From the NCBI GenBank assembly GCA_002404015.1, contig DHIW01000098.1:7677-41632 (forward strand): a stretch of 33,956 nt of DNA, written 5' to 3'. Shown in pieces: positions 15,828-23,399 of this stretch (positions are counted from its first letter, which is position 1; every line of letters starts with the position of its first letter). This DNA comes from Chloroflexi bacterium UBA4736 (GTDB lineage: Bacteria > Chloroflexota > Dormibacteria > Dormibacterales > Dormibacteraceae). Made by a program: the position numbers and the translations under genes. The notes below the pieces were generated by a model. It was not told where the DNA came from. It did not search any database and saw nothing but the letters and a program-made list of their open reading frames with translations.

Positions 15828-15870
15828 TATCATCCCTGCAACTCGCGTCACACGAGAGAGAGGAAAGCCA
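15828..15870 (+). promoter_or_regulatory. -10 box TATCAT and Shine-Dalgarno of Liv-type binding protein
   Basis: TATCAT (15828-15833) would give a 5' leader of about 30 nt. The leader carries a purine-rich AGAGAGGA stretch ending 6 nt before the ATG at 15871. No good -35 is visible. This contrasts with the leaderless arrangement of livH downstream. Confidence 0.5.
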
Positions 15871-17127
15871 ATGTCAGAAGACCTGGAGGGGTACCTAGCC
15901 TTCAAGCTCGGCGACGAGCTCGGGAGGCGCGACTTCCTTAAGCTCGGCGCCGGCTCAGCCGCCCTGCTCGCCCTGGCGGCCTGCGGCGGCGGCAGCTCCT
16001 CGCCCTCGACGTCGACCAGCGCGGCCACCGGTCCCGAGTTCAAAGTGGGCGCCGTGCTGCCCTCGTCGGGGACTTACTCCGACCTGGGCGACTCGATCAC
16101 CAAGGGCATGCAGCTGTACTTCAAGAAGTCCGGCAACCAGGCGGGCGGGCGCAAGCTCACGCTGCTGCTGGAAGACGAGGGCGCGGGCGACACGACGATC
16201 CCGCTGACCAAGGTCCGAAAGCTCGTCGAGCAGGACAACGTGGACATGATCGCCGGGATCGTGGCCAGCCCCAACGCCGCCGCGATCCGCAATTACGTGG
16301 ACCAGAACAAGGTGCCGACGCTGATCGCAAACGCGGGCGTCAACTCGCTGAGCCGGGCCGCCAAGTCCCCCTACATCTTTCGGACGTCGTTCTCCAACTG
16401 GCAGCCCAGCCAGCCGATGGGCAAGGTGCTGAACGACGCCGGCATCAAGAACCTGACCCTCGTGTACTCGAACTACGGGGCCGGGATCGAGACTGCGGCC
16501 GCCACCAAGGAAACGTACTCGGGCAAGGTGGTGGCGGAGGTCAAGCCGCCGTTCCCCAACACGAGCGGCGACTTCTCGGCCTTCATCACGCAGATCAACA
16601 ACTCCAAGCCGGACGGCATCTACGTGTTCATGTCCGGCCAGGACGCGATCAACTTCCTGAAGCAGGCCAAGACCCAGATGGACAAGAGCATCAAGGTCTA
16701 CGGCTCGGGCTTCTTCGTCGAGCAGGACGTGCTGGGCGCCATCGCCGACGCCGCCCCCGTGGGCGCCGTCACCGGCCTGCACTGGGCCCTGACGCTGGAC
16801 AACAAGGAGAACCAGGACTTCACGGCCGCCTACAAGAAGGCGTACAACAAGACGGCCGACGTGTTCGCCGTCCAGGGCTACGACACCGGCCGCGTGATCG
16901 TGGACACACTGAACGCGCTGAAGGGCAAGACCGACGACAAGACGGCCTTCATGCACGCTGTCGCGGCGGTCGCCTTCAAGAGCCCCCGCGGCGACTTCAA
17001 GTTCGACGCCAACAGCAACAACGTGGTCAACACGATCTACGTGCGCACCCTCGTCAACGACTCCAAGCTGGGCTACACGAACAAGGTGACCAGCTCGGTC
17101 CCCAACGTCACCGACCCCGGCAAATAG
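15871..17127 (+). CDS. Branched-chain amino-acid type ABC transporter substrate-binding lipoprotein (Tat-type signal)
   Basis: 418-residue periplasmic-binding-protein type I (LivJ/LivK-like, Peripla_BP_6). A twin-arginine segment GRRDFLKLG (18-26) precedes a hydrophobic stretch and the lipobox LAAC with Cys38, then a Gly/Ser/Thr linker. The mature domain begins FKVGAVLPSSGTYSDLGDS, the typical ligand-pocket start, and later reads FRTSFSNWQPSQPMG and GSGFFVEQDVLGA. Ligands of this family range from Leu/Ile/Val to amides, urea and aromatic acids, so the substrate is open. It has its own leadered promoter and is followed by a hairpin, which would allow higher expression than the membrane components livHMGF. 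Confidence 0.93.
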   Translation: MSEDLEGYLAFKLGDELGRRDFLKLGAGSAALLALAACGGGSSSPSTSTSAATGPEFKVGAVLPSSGTYSDLGDSITKGMQLYFKKSGNQAGGRKLTLLLEDEGAGDTTIPLTKVRKLVEQDNVDMIAGIVASPNAAAIRNYVDQNKVPTLIANAGVNSLSRAAKSPYIFRTSFSNWQPSQPMGKVLNDAGIKNLTLVYSNYGAGIETAAATKETYSGKVVAEVKPPFPNTSGDFSAFITQINNSKPDGIYVFMSGQDAINFLKQAKTQMDKSIKVYGSGFFVEQDVLGAIADAAPVGAVTGLHWALTLDNKENQDFTAAYKKAYNKTADVFAVQGYDTGRVIVDTLNALKGKTDDKTAFMHAVAAVAFKSPRGDFKFDANSNNVVNTIYVRTLVNDSKLGYTNKVTSSVPNVTDPGK

Positions 17128-17134
17128 CGACCCA

Positions 17135-17153
17135 GGAAGGGGCGGCCCCTTCC
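17135..17153 (+). terminator. Hairpin after the Liv-type binding-protein gene
   Basis: GGAAGGGG (17135-17142), loop CGG, CCCCTTCC (17146-17153): a perfect 8-bp GC-rich stem 7 nt after the stop codon. No T-tract follows, so it may be a partial terminator or an mRNA 3'-end stabiliser rather than a full stop. Confidence 0.6.
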
Positions 17154-17159
17154 CGCCGA

Positions 17160-17165
17160 TAGACT
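17160..17165 (+). promoter_or_regulatory. -10 box TAGACT of leaderless livH
   Basis: TAGACT ends 6 nt before the GTG at 17172 and lies just after the intergenic hairpin, giving livHMGF its own promoter. Confidence 0.6.
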
Positions 17166-17171
17166 TCCGCC

Positions 17172-18032
17172 GTGGCGCTGGGAATTCAGCTCACGCTCAA
17201 CGGGCTCGCCTTCGGGGGCCTGGTCTTCCTGCTGGCTGCCGGCCTCTCCGTGATCTTCGGCCTGATGGACGTCCTGAACCTCGCCCACGGCTCCTTCTAC
17301 ATGCTCGGCGCCTATGTCGGAGTGAGCGTCCTGCGAACGGTGGGCAACTTCTGGCTGGCCCTCCTGCTGGCCCCGATCCTGCTGGCGCTGCTGGGCGCGG
17401 CCATGGAGGTCGTCTTCTTCAGGCGCCTGCACGGCCGCGGCCACCTTCTCCAGGTGCTGCTCACGTTCGGCTTCTCGCTGGTCTTCGTAGACCTGGTGCG
17501 CTGGCGGTTCGGACCCCAGAACCAGCCGTTCCCACGCCCTCCTGAGCTGCGCGGCGCCTTCGTGATCGGCGAGGTCCACGTCGAGGTATACCGGCTTTTC
17601 GTGATCGCGGTGGCGTTCCTGGTGGCAGCCGGGCTGCTGCTTGCGTGGCGCCGGCTGAAGGTCGGGGCCATCCTTCGCGCGGGTGTCGCGGACAAGGAGA
17701 TGGTGGGTCTGCTGGGGATCGACCTGGACATTGTCTTCACGCTGACGTTCGCTTTCGGCGCGGCCCTGGCCGGCTTTGCCGGAGTGATCGCGGGGCCCTA
17801 CCTGGCGACTTACCCGGGCATGGATGAGAACGTGCTCATCCTGGCCCTGGTCGTGGTCGTGATCGGCGGCCTGGGCTCCATCGAGGGCGCGATCGTGGGT
17901 GCCCTCTTGATCGGGCTCGCCAACCAGTTCGGCGCGTTCCTCCGCCAGGACCTGGCAGTGGCCCTTGTGTTCGGCCTGATGGCGGCCGTCCTGCTGGTGC
18001 GGCCGCGCGGACTGTTCGGGCTCGGGGCGTGA
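17172..18032 (+). CDS. livH: Branched-chain amino-acid type ABC permease LivH
   Basis: 286-residue inner-membrane permease (BPD_transp_2 family) with about eight hydrophobic segments. Family signature at the N-terminus: QLTLNGLAFGGLVFLLAAGLSVIFGLMDVLNLAHGSFYMLGAY is clearly LivH-like (key parts LSVIFGLMDVLNLAHG). The coupling region near 210-245 contains GVIAGPYLATYPGMDEN and VVIGGLGSIEGAIVGALLIG. It forms the channel with LivM. Leaderless GTG start; its stop overlaps the livM GTG by 4 bp. Confidence 0.94.
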   Translation: MALGIQLTLNGLAFGGLVFLLAAGLSVIFGLMDVLNLAHGSFYMLGAYVGVSVLRTVGNFWLALLLAPILLALLGAAMEVVFFRRLHGRGHLLQVLLTFGFSLVFVDLVRWRFGPQNQPFPRPPELRGAFVIGEVHVEVYRLFVIAVAFLVAAGLLLAWRRLKVGAILRAGVADKEMVGLLGIDLDIVFTLTFAFGAALAGFAGVIAGPYLATYPGMDENVLILALVVVVIGGLGSIEGAIVGALLIGLANQFGAFLRQDLAVALVFGLMAAVLLVRPRGLFGLGA

Positions 18033-19030
18033 GGCCGGCGCGGCTGGGCCTGGTCGCCGCGGCCTTCCTCGCGCTCGGCTCGCTGACGTTCTGGGCGCCC
18101 ACCTTCTGGGTCTCGATCGCGACGCAGGCCCTGATCTTCGCGATCTTCGCGATGTCGCTTGACCTCCTCCTCGGCTACGGCGGCATGCCCAGCTTCGGGC
18201 ACGCGGCGTTCTATGGCGCCGGCGCCTTCGCGGCGGCGTTCGCCTACCTGCACAACCAGTCCATCGGCCTGTTTCCGATCCTCGGCCTGGCCGTGCTGGC
18301 GGCGGCCGTGCTGGCAGCCCCCATCGGCGCCCTCGCCCTGCGTGTGCGCGGGATCTACTTCCTGATGCTGACGCTGGCCTTCGCGCAGATGATCTGGGGC
18401 TACGTCCTGCAGGCGCCGCGCGAGGTGCTGGGCGGCAGCGACGGACTGATCGGTGTCGGCCGGCCCCCCCTCGACATCCTGGAGAACCTGGATGCCGCCC
18501 TCTGGCAGCTGGCCGGCGTCAGCCTGCGGGCGATCGGCTCCCGGCACTTCTACAACCTGGTCCTGATCGCGACGGCCTTCAGCCTGGCCCTGCTGGCGCT
18601 CCTGGTCAGCTCTCCCTTCGGACGGACCCTGGAGGGTATCCGCGAGAACGAACACCGGATGCGGGCTCTAGGCGTTCCCACCTACCGCTACCGCCTGGCC
18701 GCGTTCATCGTGGCCGGGGCGGTGGCCGGCCTGGCCGGGGCGCTGGCCACCCTCTTCAATGGCTTCGCCAACGCCGGCGAGCTGTACTGGACCAACTCGG
18801 GGTTGGTCCTGGTCGCCGCAATCGTGGGGGGCACCCGCTCGCTGGTCGGCCCAGCCATCGGCGCCTTCCTGGTCCTGATCGTCCAGGACGCGCTGTCCTC
18901 CTACTCCCAGCGCTGGCCGCTCCTCCTGGGGGGGATCTTCATCGCCTTCGTCCTGTTCCTGCCCGGCGGCCTGGTCAGCCTGGGCCGGCGCCCGGCCTGG
19001 ACCCGGGCGGCTCTCCTGCAGCGGCGGTGA
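18029..19030 (+). CDS. livM: Branched-chain amino-acid type ABC permease LivM
   Basis: 333-residue inner-membrane permease partner of LivH. Typical LivM segments: IFAMSLDLLLGYGGMPSFGHAAFYGAGAFAAA near the N-terminus (key residues LDLLLGYGGMPSFGHAAFYG), YFLMLTLAFAQMIWG, GRTLEGIRENEHRMRALGVPTYRYR (the ATPase-coupling loop with REN.. and ALG), and VGGTRSLVGPAIGAF. The length fits the family. The GTG at 18029 and the livG GTG at 19027 both overlap neighbouring stops (GTGA), so translation of livHMG is coupled. Confidence 0.94.
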   Translation: MRPARLGLVAAAFLALGSLTFWAPTFWVSIATQALIFAIFAMSLDLLLGYGGMPSFGHAAFYGAGAFAAAFAYLHNQSIGLFPILGLAVLAAAVLAAPIGALALRVRGIYFLMLTLAFAQMIWGYVLQAPREVLGGSDGLIGVGRPPLDILENLDAALWQLAGVSLRAIGSRHFYNLVLIATAFSLALLALLVSSPFGRTLEGIRENEHRMRALGVPTYRYRLAAFIVAGAVAGLAGALATLFNGFANAGELYWTNSGLVLVAAIVGGTRSLVGPAIGAFLVLIVQDALSSYSQRWPLLLGGIFIAFVLFLPGGLVSLGRRPAWTRAALLQRR

Positions 19031-19761
19031 GGATCTCCACCGAGGGCCTGACCGTTCGCTTCGGCGCCGTTGCGGCGCTGAGCCAGGTCAGCCTGGAGGT
19101 CGCCAGCGGCGAGCGGCGGGGGGTCATCGGTCCCAACGGCGCCGGCAAGACGACGCTCTTCAATGCCATCACGGGCGACCTGGCGCCCAGCGACGGCCGG
19201 GTCCGCCTCGACGGCCGCGACGTCTCCCGCCTGCCGTCCTGGCGGCGGGCTCGGCTGGGCCTCTCCCGCACGTTCCAGCGCTCGACCCTGTTCCCGGAGC
19301 TCACGATCGCGGAGAACCTGGCGCTGGCGGTGCGGAGCCGGGGCGGGGCCTGGCGCTTCTGGCCCTCGCGGCTGGAGCGGGCGGTCCGCCTCGAAGTGGC
19401 TGAGCGGCTGGCGGCCACCGGCCTCGCGGCCGTCGCCCGAAGGCGGGCTGCCGACATCTCGCACGGCGAGCAGCGGGCGCTGGAGATCGAGCTGGCGCTG
19501 GCCGCCCGGCCCCGCGCCCTGCTCCTGGACGAGCCGATGGCCGGGCTCTCGGGGGGCGAGCGCAAGGCGGCGCTGGAGCGCTTGCGCTCGCTGCCGGCCG
19601 AGGTCACGCTCGTGATCGTCGAGCACGACCTCGACGCTGTTTTCGCTATCGCCGGGCGGATCTCCGTCCTCGACCACGGTGTGCTGATCGCCGACGGCTC
19701 CCCGGCCGAGGTCCGCGCCGACCCCCGGGTGCAGGAGGTCTACCTGGGCCATGCCGGCTGA
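19027..19761 (+). CDS. livG: Branched-chain amino-acid type ABC ATPase LivG
   Basis: 244-residue cytoplasmic ATPase. Walker A is GPNGAGKTT, the Q-loop region is LSRTFQRSTLFPELT (typical of LivG), the signature is SHGEQRALE (the family's SHGEQ variant of SGGQ), and Walker B is ALLLDEPMAGL. The H-loop is VIVEHDLDAVF. The C-terminus ends GSPAEVRADPRVQEVYLG, a hallmark of LivG. It forms a heterodimer with LivF to power LivHM. Confidence 0.95.
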   Translation: MRISTEGLTVRFGAVAALSQVSLEVASGERRGVIGPNGAGKTTLFNAITGDLAPSDGRVRLDGRDVSRLPSWRRARLGLSRTFQRSTLFPELTIAENLALAVRSRGGAWRFWPSRLERAVRLEVAERLAATGLAAVARRRAADISHGEQRALEIELALAARPRALLLDEPMAGLSGGERKAALERLRSLPAEVTLVIVEHDLDAVFAIAGRISVLDHGVLIADGSPAEVRADPRVQEVYLGHAG

Positions 19762-20449
19762 GGTTGACCGGCTGGCGGTCCGCGGCCTCACTGCCGGCTA
19801 CGGCGGCATCCAGGCGATCCGCGAGGTCGGGCTGCGGGTGGGGGCCGGCGAGGCGGTCGCGCTCCTGGGCCGAAACGGGGCGGGCAAGACCACCACCCTG
19901 ATGGCCATTGCGGGGGCGCTGCCACGGCGGGCCGGCGAGGTCCTTGTGGACGGCAGCCCGGCCGGGGCGCGCTCGTTCCAGGTGAGCCGGCAGGGCGTCG
20001 CGCTGGTGCCCCAGGGCCGGCGCATCTTCCCCAACCTGACCGTTCAGGAGAACCTGGCACTGGGCGACCGCGGCGGCGACCTGGAGCTGATCCACACGCT
20101 GTTCCCGGTCCTCCGCGAGCGGGCGGCGGCGAAGGGCAGCGCGCTCTCAGGCGGCGAGCAGCAGATGCTGGCGGTCGGGCGGGCCCTCATGACGCGGCCC
20201 CGGGTCCTGCTCATGGACGAGCCCTCCGAGGGGCTGGCGCCGCAGGTCGTGCGGCTGATCGGGGAGCTGATAGGCCGGCTCCGCCGCGAGCGGGACCTCT
20301 CGATCCTGATCGCGGAGCAGAACCTGGCTCTGGCGCTGGAGGTGGCGGACCGGGTGTACGTCCTCGAGCGCGGCGAGATCGTCCACGAGGCAGATGCGGC
20401 TGGGTTCCGCGACGACCGCGAAACTCAGCGCCGCTTCCTTGGGGTGTAA
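19751..20449 (+). CDS. livF: Branched-chain amino-acid type ABC ATPase LivF
   Basis: 232-residue cytoplasmic ATPase. Walker A GRNGAGKTT, Q-loop ALVPQGRRIFPNLTVQENL (the LivF-typical GRRIFP), signature LSGGEQQMLAVGRAL, Walker B VLLMDEPSEGLAP, and H-region ILIAEQNLALALEVADR (the LivF-type EQN in place of EHD). The ATG at 19751 overlaps livG by 11 bp. It is the last gene of the operon; a strong hairpin begins 5 nt after its stop. Confidence 0.95.
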   Translation: MPAEVDRLAVRGLTAGYGGIQAIREVGLRVGAGEAVALLGRNGAGKTTTLMAIAGALPRRAGEVLVDGSPAGARSFQVSRQGVALVPQGRRIFPNLTVQENLALGDRGGDLELIHTLFPVLRERAAAKGSALSGGEQQMLAVGRALMTRPRVLLMDEPSEGLAPQVVRLIGELIGRLRRERDLSILIAEQNLALALEVADRVYVLERGEIVHEADAAGFRDDRETQRRFLGV

Positions 20450-20453
20450 ACGA

Positions 20454-20483
20454 CCTGGAGGGAACCTGGCGGTTCCCTCCAGG
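20454..20483 (+). terminator. Strong 13-bp hairpin, terminator of the liv operon
   Basis: CCTGGAGGGAACC (20454-20466), loop TGGC, GGTTCCCTCCAGG (20471-20483): a perfect 13-bp inverted repeat starting 5 nt after the livF TAA. It is followed by a pyrimidine-richer stretch (CCCTCTTCCATTTGG) rather than a clean U-run. Confidence 0.8.
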
Positions 20484-20585
20484 GGACCCTCTTCCATTTG
20501 GTTTCGGGCGGTGTTGGTGCGCGATTCGATTTTTCAACTCAACCGGCCTGGCGGAGCCAGGGCTTACGACGGCGCTGGGTCTGTG

Positions 20586-20591
20586 TTTAAT
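20586..20591 (+). promoter_or_regulatory. -10-like TTTAAT of the carboxyltransferase gene
   Basis: TTTAAT ends 6 nt before the GTG at 20598. Second position is T instead of A, so it is weaker than the TANNNT boxes elsewhere, but it stands out in GC-rich surroundings and no Shine-Dalgarno sequence is present. Confidence 0.45.
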
Positions 20592-20597
20592 TGGCCG

Positions 20598-22154
20598 GTG
20601 ACCTGGGAGCCCGAGCTTGAGGAGATGCGGCGGCGGGAGGAGCTGGGGCGGCGGATGGGCGGTGAGGAGAGGATCGCGCGGGCCCGGGCGGCCGGGCGGC
20701 TGACCGTCCGCGAGCGCATCGCCCTCCTGCTCGACGACGGCTCGTTCGAGGAGTACGGGGGCCTGGCGGGCTTCGCCCAGTACGAGGGCGCCGAGCTGAC
20801 GGAGTTCCTGCCAGCCAACAGCGTGCTCGGCACCGGCCGGATCGGCGGTCGCCGGGTCGTTGTCTGCGGCGACGACTTCACGGTCCGCGGCGGCGCGGCA
20901 GACGCCGCGATCCACGAGAAGCAGGTCTACGCCGAGCGCATGGCTAACGAGCTGCGCCTGCCGATCGTGCGCCTGGTGGATGGGACTGGAGGCGGCGGCA
21001 GCGTCAAGTCCTACGAGCAGATCGGGCGAACCTACGTGCCGGCCAATCCGGGCTGGGACCTGGTCGTCGACAACCTGGCCAAGGTGCCGGTGGCCGCCGC
21101 CTGTCTGGGACCGGTGGCCGGGCTGGGCGCTGCCCGCGTAGTCAGCGCCCACTTCTCCGTCATGGTCCGCGACACCTCACAGCTGTTCGTGGCCGGGCCC
21201 CCGGTCGTCCTCCACGGCATGCGCCAGGAGGTGAGCAAGGAGGAGCTTGGCGGCTGGGAGATCCATACCAGGCAGTCGGGTGCGGTCGACAACCTGGCGG
21301 AGACCGAGGCCGAGGCGCTCGAGCAGTGCCGCCGCTTCCTGGCCTACCTGCCTCAGAACGTCTGGTCGGTCCCACCCCGCTGCCAGCCCTCCGACGACCC
21401 GGCGCGTGCCGAGGCAGCGCTGCGCTCGGTCGTGCCCCGCAGCCGGCGCCAGCCCTACGACATGCGCCAGGTGCTGGAGCTCGTGTTCGACACCCACTCG
21501 GTCTTCGAGATGGGCCGCGGCTTCGGCGGCTCCGCGATCACCGCCCTGGCCCGGCTGGACGGCTACCCGGTCGGCGTGCTGGCCTCGGACCCCCTGGTCT
21601 ACGGCGGCGGCCTGACCGCCGCCGCGTCGGACAAGGTGGCGCGCTTCGCGGACCTCGCCGACACCTTCCACCTGCCAGTTGTCAACCTGGTCGACCAGCC
21701 CGGCTTCGTGATCGGCGTCGACGCCGAGCGGGCGGGCACGATCCGGCGCGGAGCCCGGGCACTGGCCGCGATCTACCAGGCCTCGGTGCCCTGGGTGTCG
21801 GTGATCGTGCGCAAGGTCTTCGGGGTCGCCGGCGCCGCGCACGGCAACGCCCAGGCGCTGAACCTGCGGTACGCGTGGCCGTCGGCGGATTGGGGATCGC
21901 TCCCAGTCGAGGGCGGCCTCGAGGCGGCGTATCGGCGCGAGCTGGAAGCCTCGGCCGACCCCGAGGCGCTGAAGGCCGAGATCCTCAGCCGGCTGGATGC
22001 GGTGCGCTCGCCCTTCCGGACCGCCGAGGCTTTCGGGGTCGAGAAGATCATCGACCCCGCGGACACCCGGCGCCTGCTCTGCGAGTGGGTCGCAACCGCT
22101 TACGAGCTGCTGCCGTCCCGGCTGGGACCGCACAGCCGGGGACCCCGGCCCTGA
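20598..22154 (+). CDS. Acyl-CoA carboxylase carboxyltransferase (beta) subunit
   Basis: 518-residue carboxyltransferase of the PccB/AccD5/MccB family, which moves CO2 from carboxybiotin to an acyl-CoA such as propionyl- or methylcrotonyl-CoA. Crotonase-like N-half: RLTVRERIALLLDDGSFEEYG (around residues 35-55), then VRLVDGTGGGGSVKSYE. C-half: GGGLTAAASDK, LPVVNLVDQPGFVIG, and a segment SVIVRKVFGVAGAAHGN resembling the acyl-CoA oxyanion region. The GTG at 20598 gives a family-like N-terminus (WEPELEEMRRREELGRRMGG). The frame is open further upstream to 20394, but that part crosses the liv terminator. No biotin carboxylase or BCCP gene is in the window, so its partner must be encoded elsewhere. 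Confidence 0.92.
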   Translation: MTWEPELEEMRRREELGRRMGGEERIARARAAGRLTVRERIALLLDDGSFEEYGGLAGFAQYEGAELTEFLPANSVLGTGRIGGRRVVVCGDDFTVRGGAADAAIHEKQVYAERMANELRLPIVRLVDGTGGGGSVKSYEQIGRTYVPANPGWDLVVDNLAKVPVAAACLGPVAGLGAARVVSAHFSVMVRDTSQLFVAGPPVVLHGMRQEVSKEELGGWEIHTRQSGAVDNLAETEAEALEQCRRFLAYLPQNVWSVPPRCQPSDDPARAEAALRSVVPRSRRQPYDMRQVLELVFDTHSVFEMGRGFGGSAITALARLDGYPVGVLASDPLVYGGGLTAAASDKVARFADLADTFHLPVVNLVDQPGFVIGVDAERAGTIRRGARALAAIYQASVPWVSVIVRKVFGVAGAAHGNAQALNLRYAWPSADWGSLPVEGGLEAAYRRELEASADPEALKAEILSRLDAVRSPFRTAEAFGVEKIIDPADTRRLLCEWVATAYELLPSRLGPHSRGPRP

Positions 22155-22352
22155 CTCGGAACCCGACGCCGATCAGACTATTCGCCTTGTCGGTTACGGG
22201 GTCGGCCACCGTCTGAACCTGGCCGCCGGCCGGCGGCTTCTGTACTCGAAACGGCCGGCCCAGGGGGCCACGAACCGGGAGGCTTGCAATCTGATACCAC
22301 CCCCGTACTATGCGTGATCACTATAGCCAAACTATACATAGGGAGTACCTGA
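22155..22352. other. 198-bp intergenic region with GC palindrome and promoter
   Basis: No gene seen. It contains a perfect 16-nt palindrome GCCGCCGGCCGGCGGC (22222-22237) followed by TTCTG, a possible hairpin terminator for the carboxyltransferase. Downstream is a sigma-70-like promoter (separate entry). The last 50 bp are unusually AT-rich for this window. Confidence 0.5.
22284..22311 (+). promoter_or_regulatory. Sigma-70-like promoter of the secreted EXORDIUM-like protein gene
   Basis: TTGCAA (22284-22289), 16-nt spacer, TACTAT (22306-22311): the only place in the window where I see a good -35 and -10 pair. It gives a leader of about 35 nt with AGGGAG (22340-22345) 7 nt before the TTG start. 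Confidence 0.6.
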
Positions 22353-23354
22353 TTGCGTTATTCTGTCGTTGGTGGTATTCTTGGCGCCGCACTTCTCCTC
22401 GCGGCCGGCCCGTCGAACGCGCTCGCGGGCGACCTGCCGACCACCGTGGGCGCCGCCCACATCCTGTGGGGGCAGGGCCACTACAACTCCGACGCCCAGT
22501 TCAACCAGGACCAGATGATCTACCACGGAGGCGCGGTCGAGACCACCCAGGCGGTCTACCTCGTCTACTGGGGCCCCAAGTGGAAGGACGGCTTCTCGGC
22601 CACGGCCGGCGGTTTCACCTACACCCAGGCCACGGCTCAGCGCTACATCCAGGGCTTCTTCGCCAACGTCGGCGGCAGCGCCTGGAACGGCGTCCAGACC
22701 CAGTACTGCCAGGGCGCCGCGATCGGCGCGGTCAACTGCAACGGCTACCTGGGCGCCCAGTTCGTCCAGAACTCGACCCATGTCCTGAAGGGCGTCTGGG
22801 TTGATCCCAGCCCGGTGCCATCCAACATCGTGACCACCGGACTGGTGGAGAACGAGACCAACGACCCCATCGCCCAGGAGGCCCTGAGGGCGGTGAGCCA
22901 CTTCGGATACAACGTCAACGCGACCTACTTCGTGATGGCCCAGCCGGGTACCACCGCGACCGCCTACGGATCGGTCTACTGCGCGTATCACAGCGAGACC
23001 AGCCACGCCCTCGGGGCCCGCGGCGCCCGCTACGCCTTCATGCCCTACGTCCCCGAGCAGGGCGCGGGCTGCGGCGTGAACTCGGTGAACAAGACCAACG
23101 ACGCGTTCGGCCACGGCTACCTCGACGGTTACAGCATCGTGGCGGGCCACGAGTACGCCGAAGCCGTCACGGACCCTGACAATTACAACGGCACCCAGGA
23201 CGGCTGGAACGACCCCCAGACCAACGAGAACGGCGACAAGTGCGCCTGGTCGGGCCTCCAGAACATAGCGCTGGCCGGCCAGAGCTACGCCGTGCAGCCG
23301 ATGTGGAGCAACGCCGCCAAGGGCGGCAAGGGAGGCTGCGCGGTCAGCCTCTAG
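22353..23354 (+). CDS. Secreted EXORDIUM-like protein with HExxE...TDP motif
   Basis: 333-residue exported protein. Signal peptide at residues 1-25 (hydrophobic GGILGAALLLAAG, likely cleavage after NALA). The YHGGAVETTQAVYLVYWGP segment (57-75) and the C-terminal GHEYAEAVTDPDNYNG (265-280) with NENGDKCAW (291-299) resemble the plant phosphate-induced/EXORDIUM family (PF04674), where HELAE..TNP and a following Cys occur. HExxE could bind zinc, so a metallopeptidase-like role is possible but unproven. Six cysteines in the mature part (119, 129, 210, 240, 297, 329) suggest disulfides. The start is TTG at 22353 with a good Shine-Dalgarno sequence. Monocistronic. Confidence 0.75.
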   Translation: MRYSVVGGILGAALLLAAGPSNALAGDLPTTVGAAHILWGQGHYNSDAQFNQDQMIYHGGAVETTQAVYLVYWGPKWKDGFSATAGGFTYTQATAQRYIQGFFANVGGSAWNGVQTQYCQGAAIGAVNCNGYLGAQFVQNSTHVLKGVWVDPSPVPSNIVTTGLVENETNDPIAQEALRAVSHFGYNVNATYFVMAQPGTTATAYGSVYCAYHSETSHALGARGARYAFMPYVPEQGAGCGVNSVNKTNDAFGHGYLDGYSIVAGHEYAEAVTDPDNYNGTQDGWNDPQTNENGDKCAWSGLQNIALAGQSYAVQPMWSNAAKGGKGGCAVSL

Positions 23355-23385
23355 GCAACTGCCAAGGCGGCATGGCCGGGTGGCT

Positions 23386-23391
23386 TAAGCT
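23386..23391 (+). promoter_or_regulatory. -10 box TAAGCT of leaderless hyuA operon
   Basis: TAAGCT ends 8 nt before the ATG at 23400, no Shine-Dalgarno sequence. It would drive the six-gene operon to 30390. Confidence 0.6.
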
Positions 23392-23399
23392 GCCCGGTT

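Noticed and set aside
20394..20597. Upstream extension of the carboxyltransferase from ATG 20394
   Set aside because: The extension overlaps the end of livF and the 13-bp terminator hairpin and has no family similarity; GTG 20598 with TTTAAT upstream gives the normal N-terminus.
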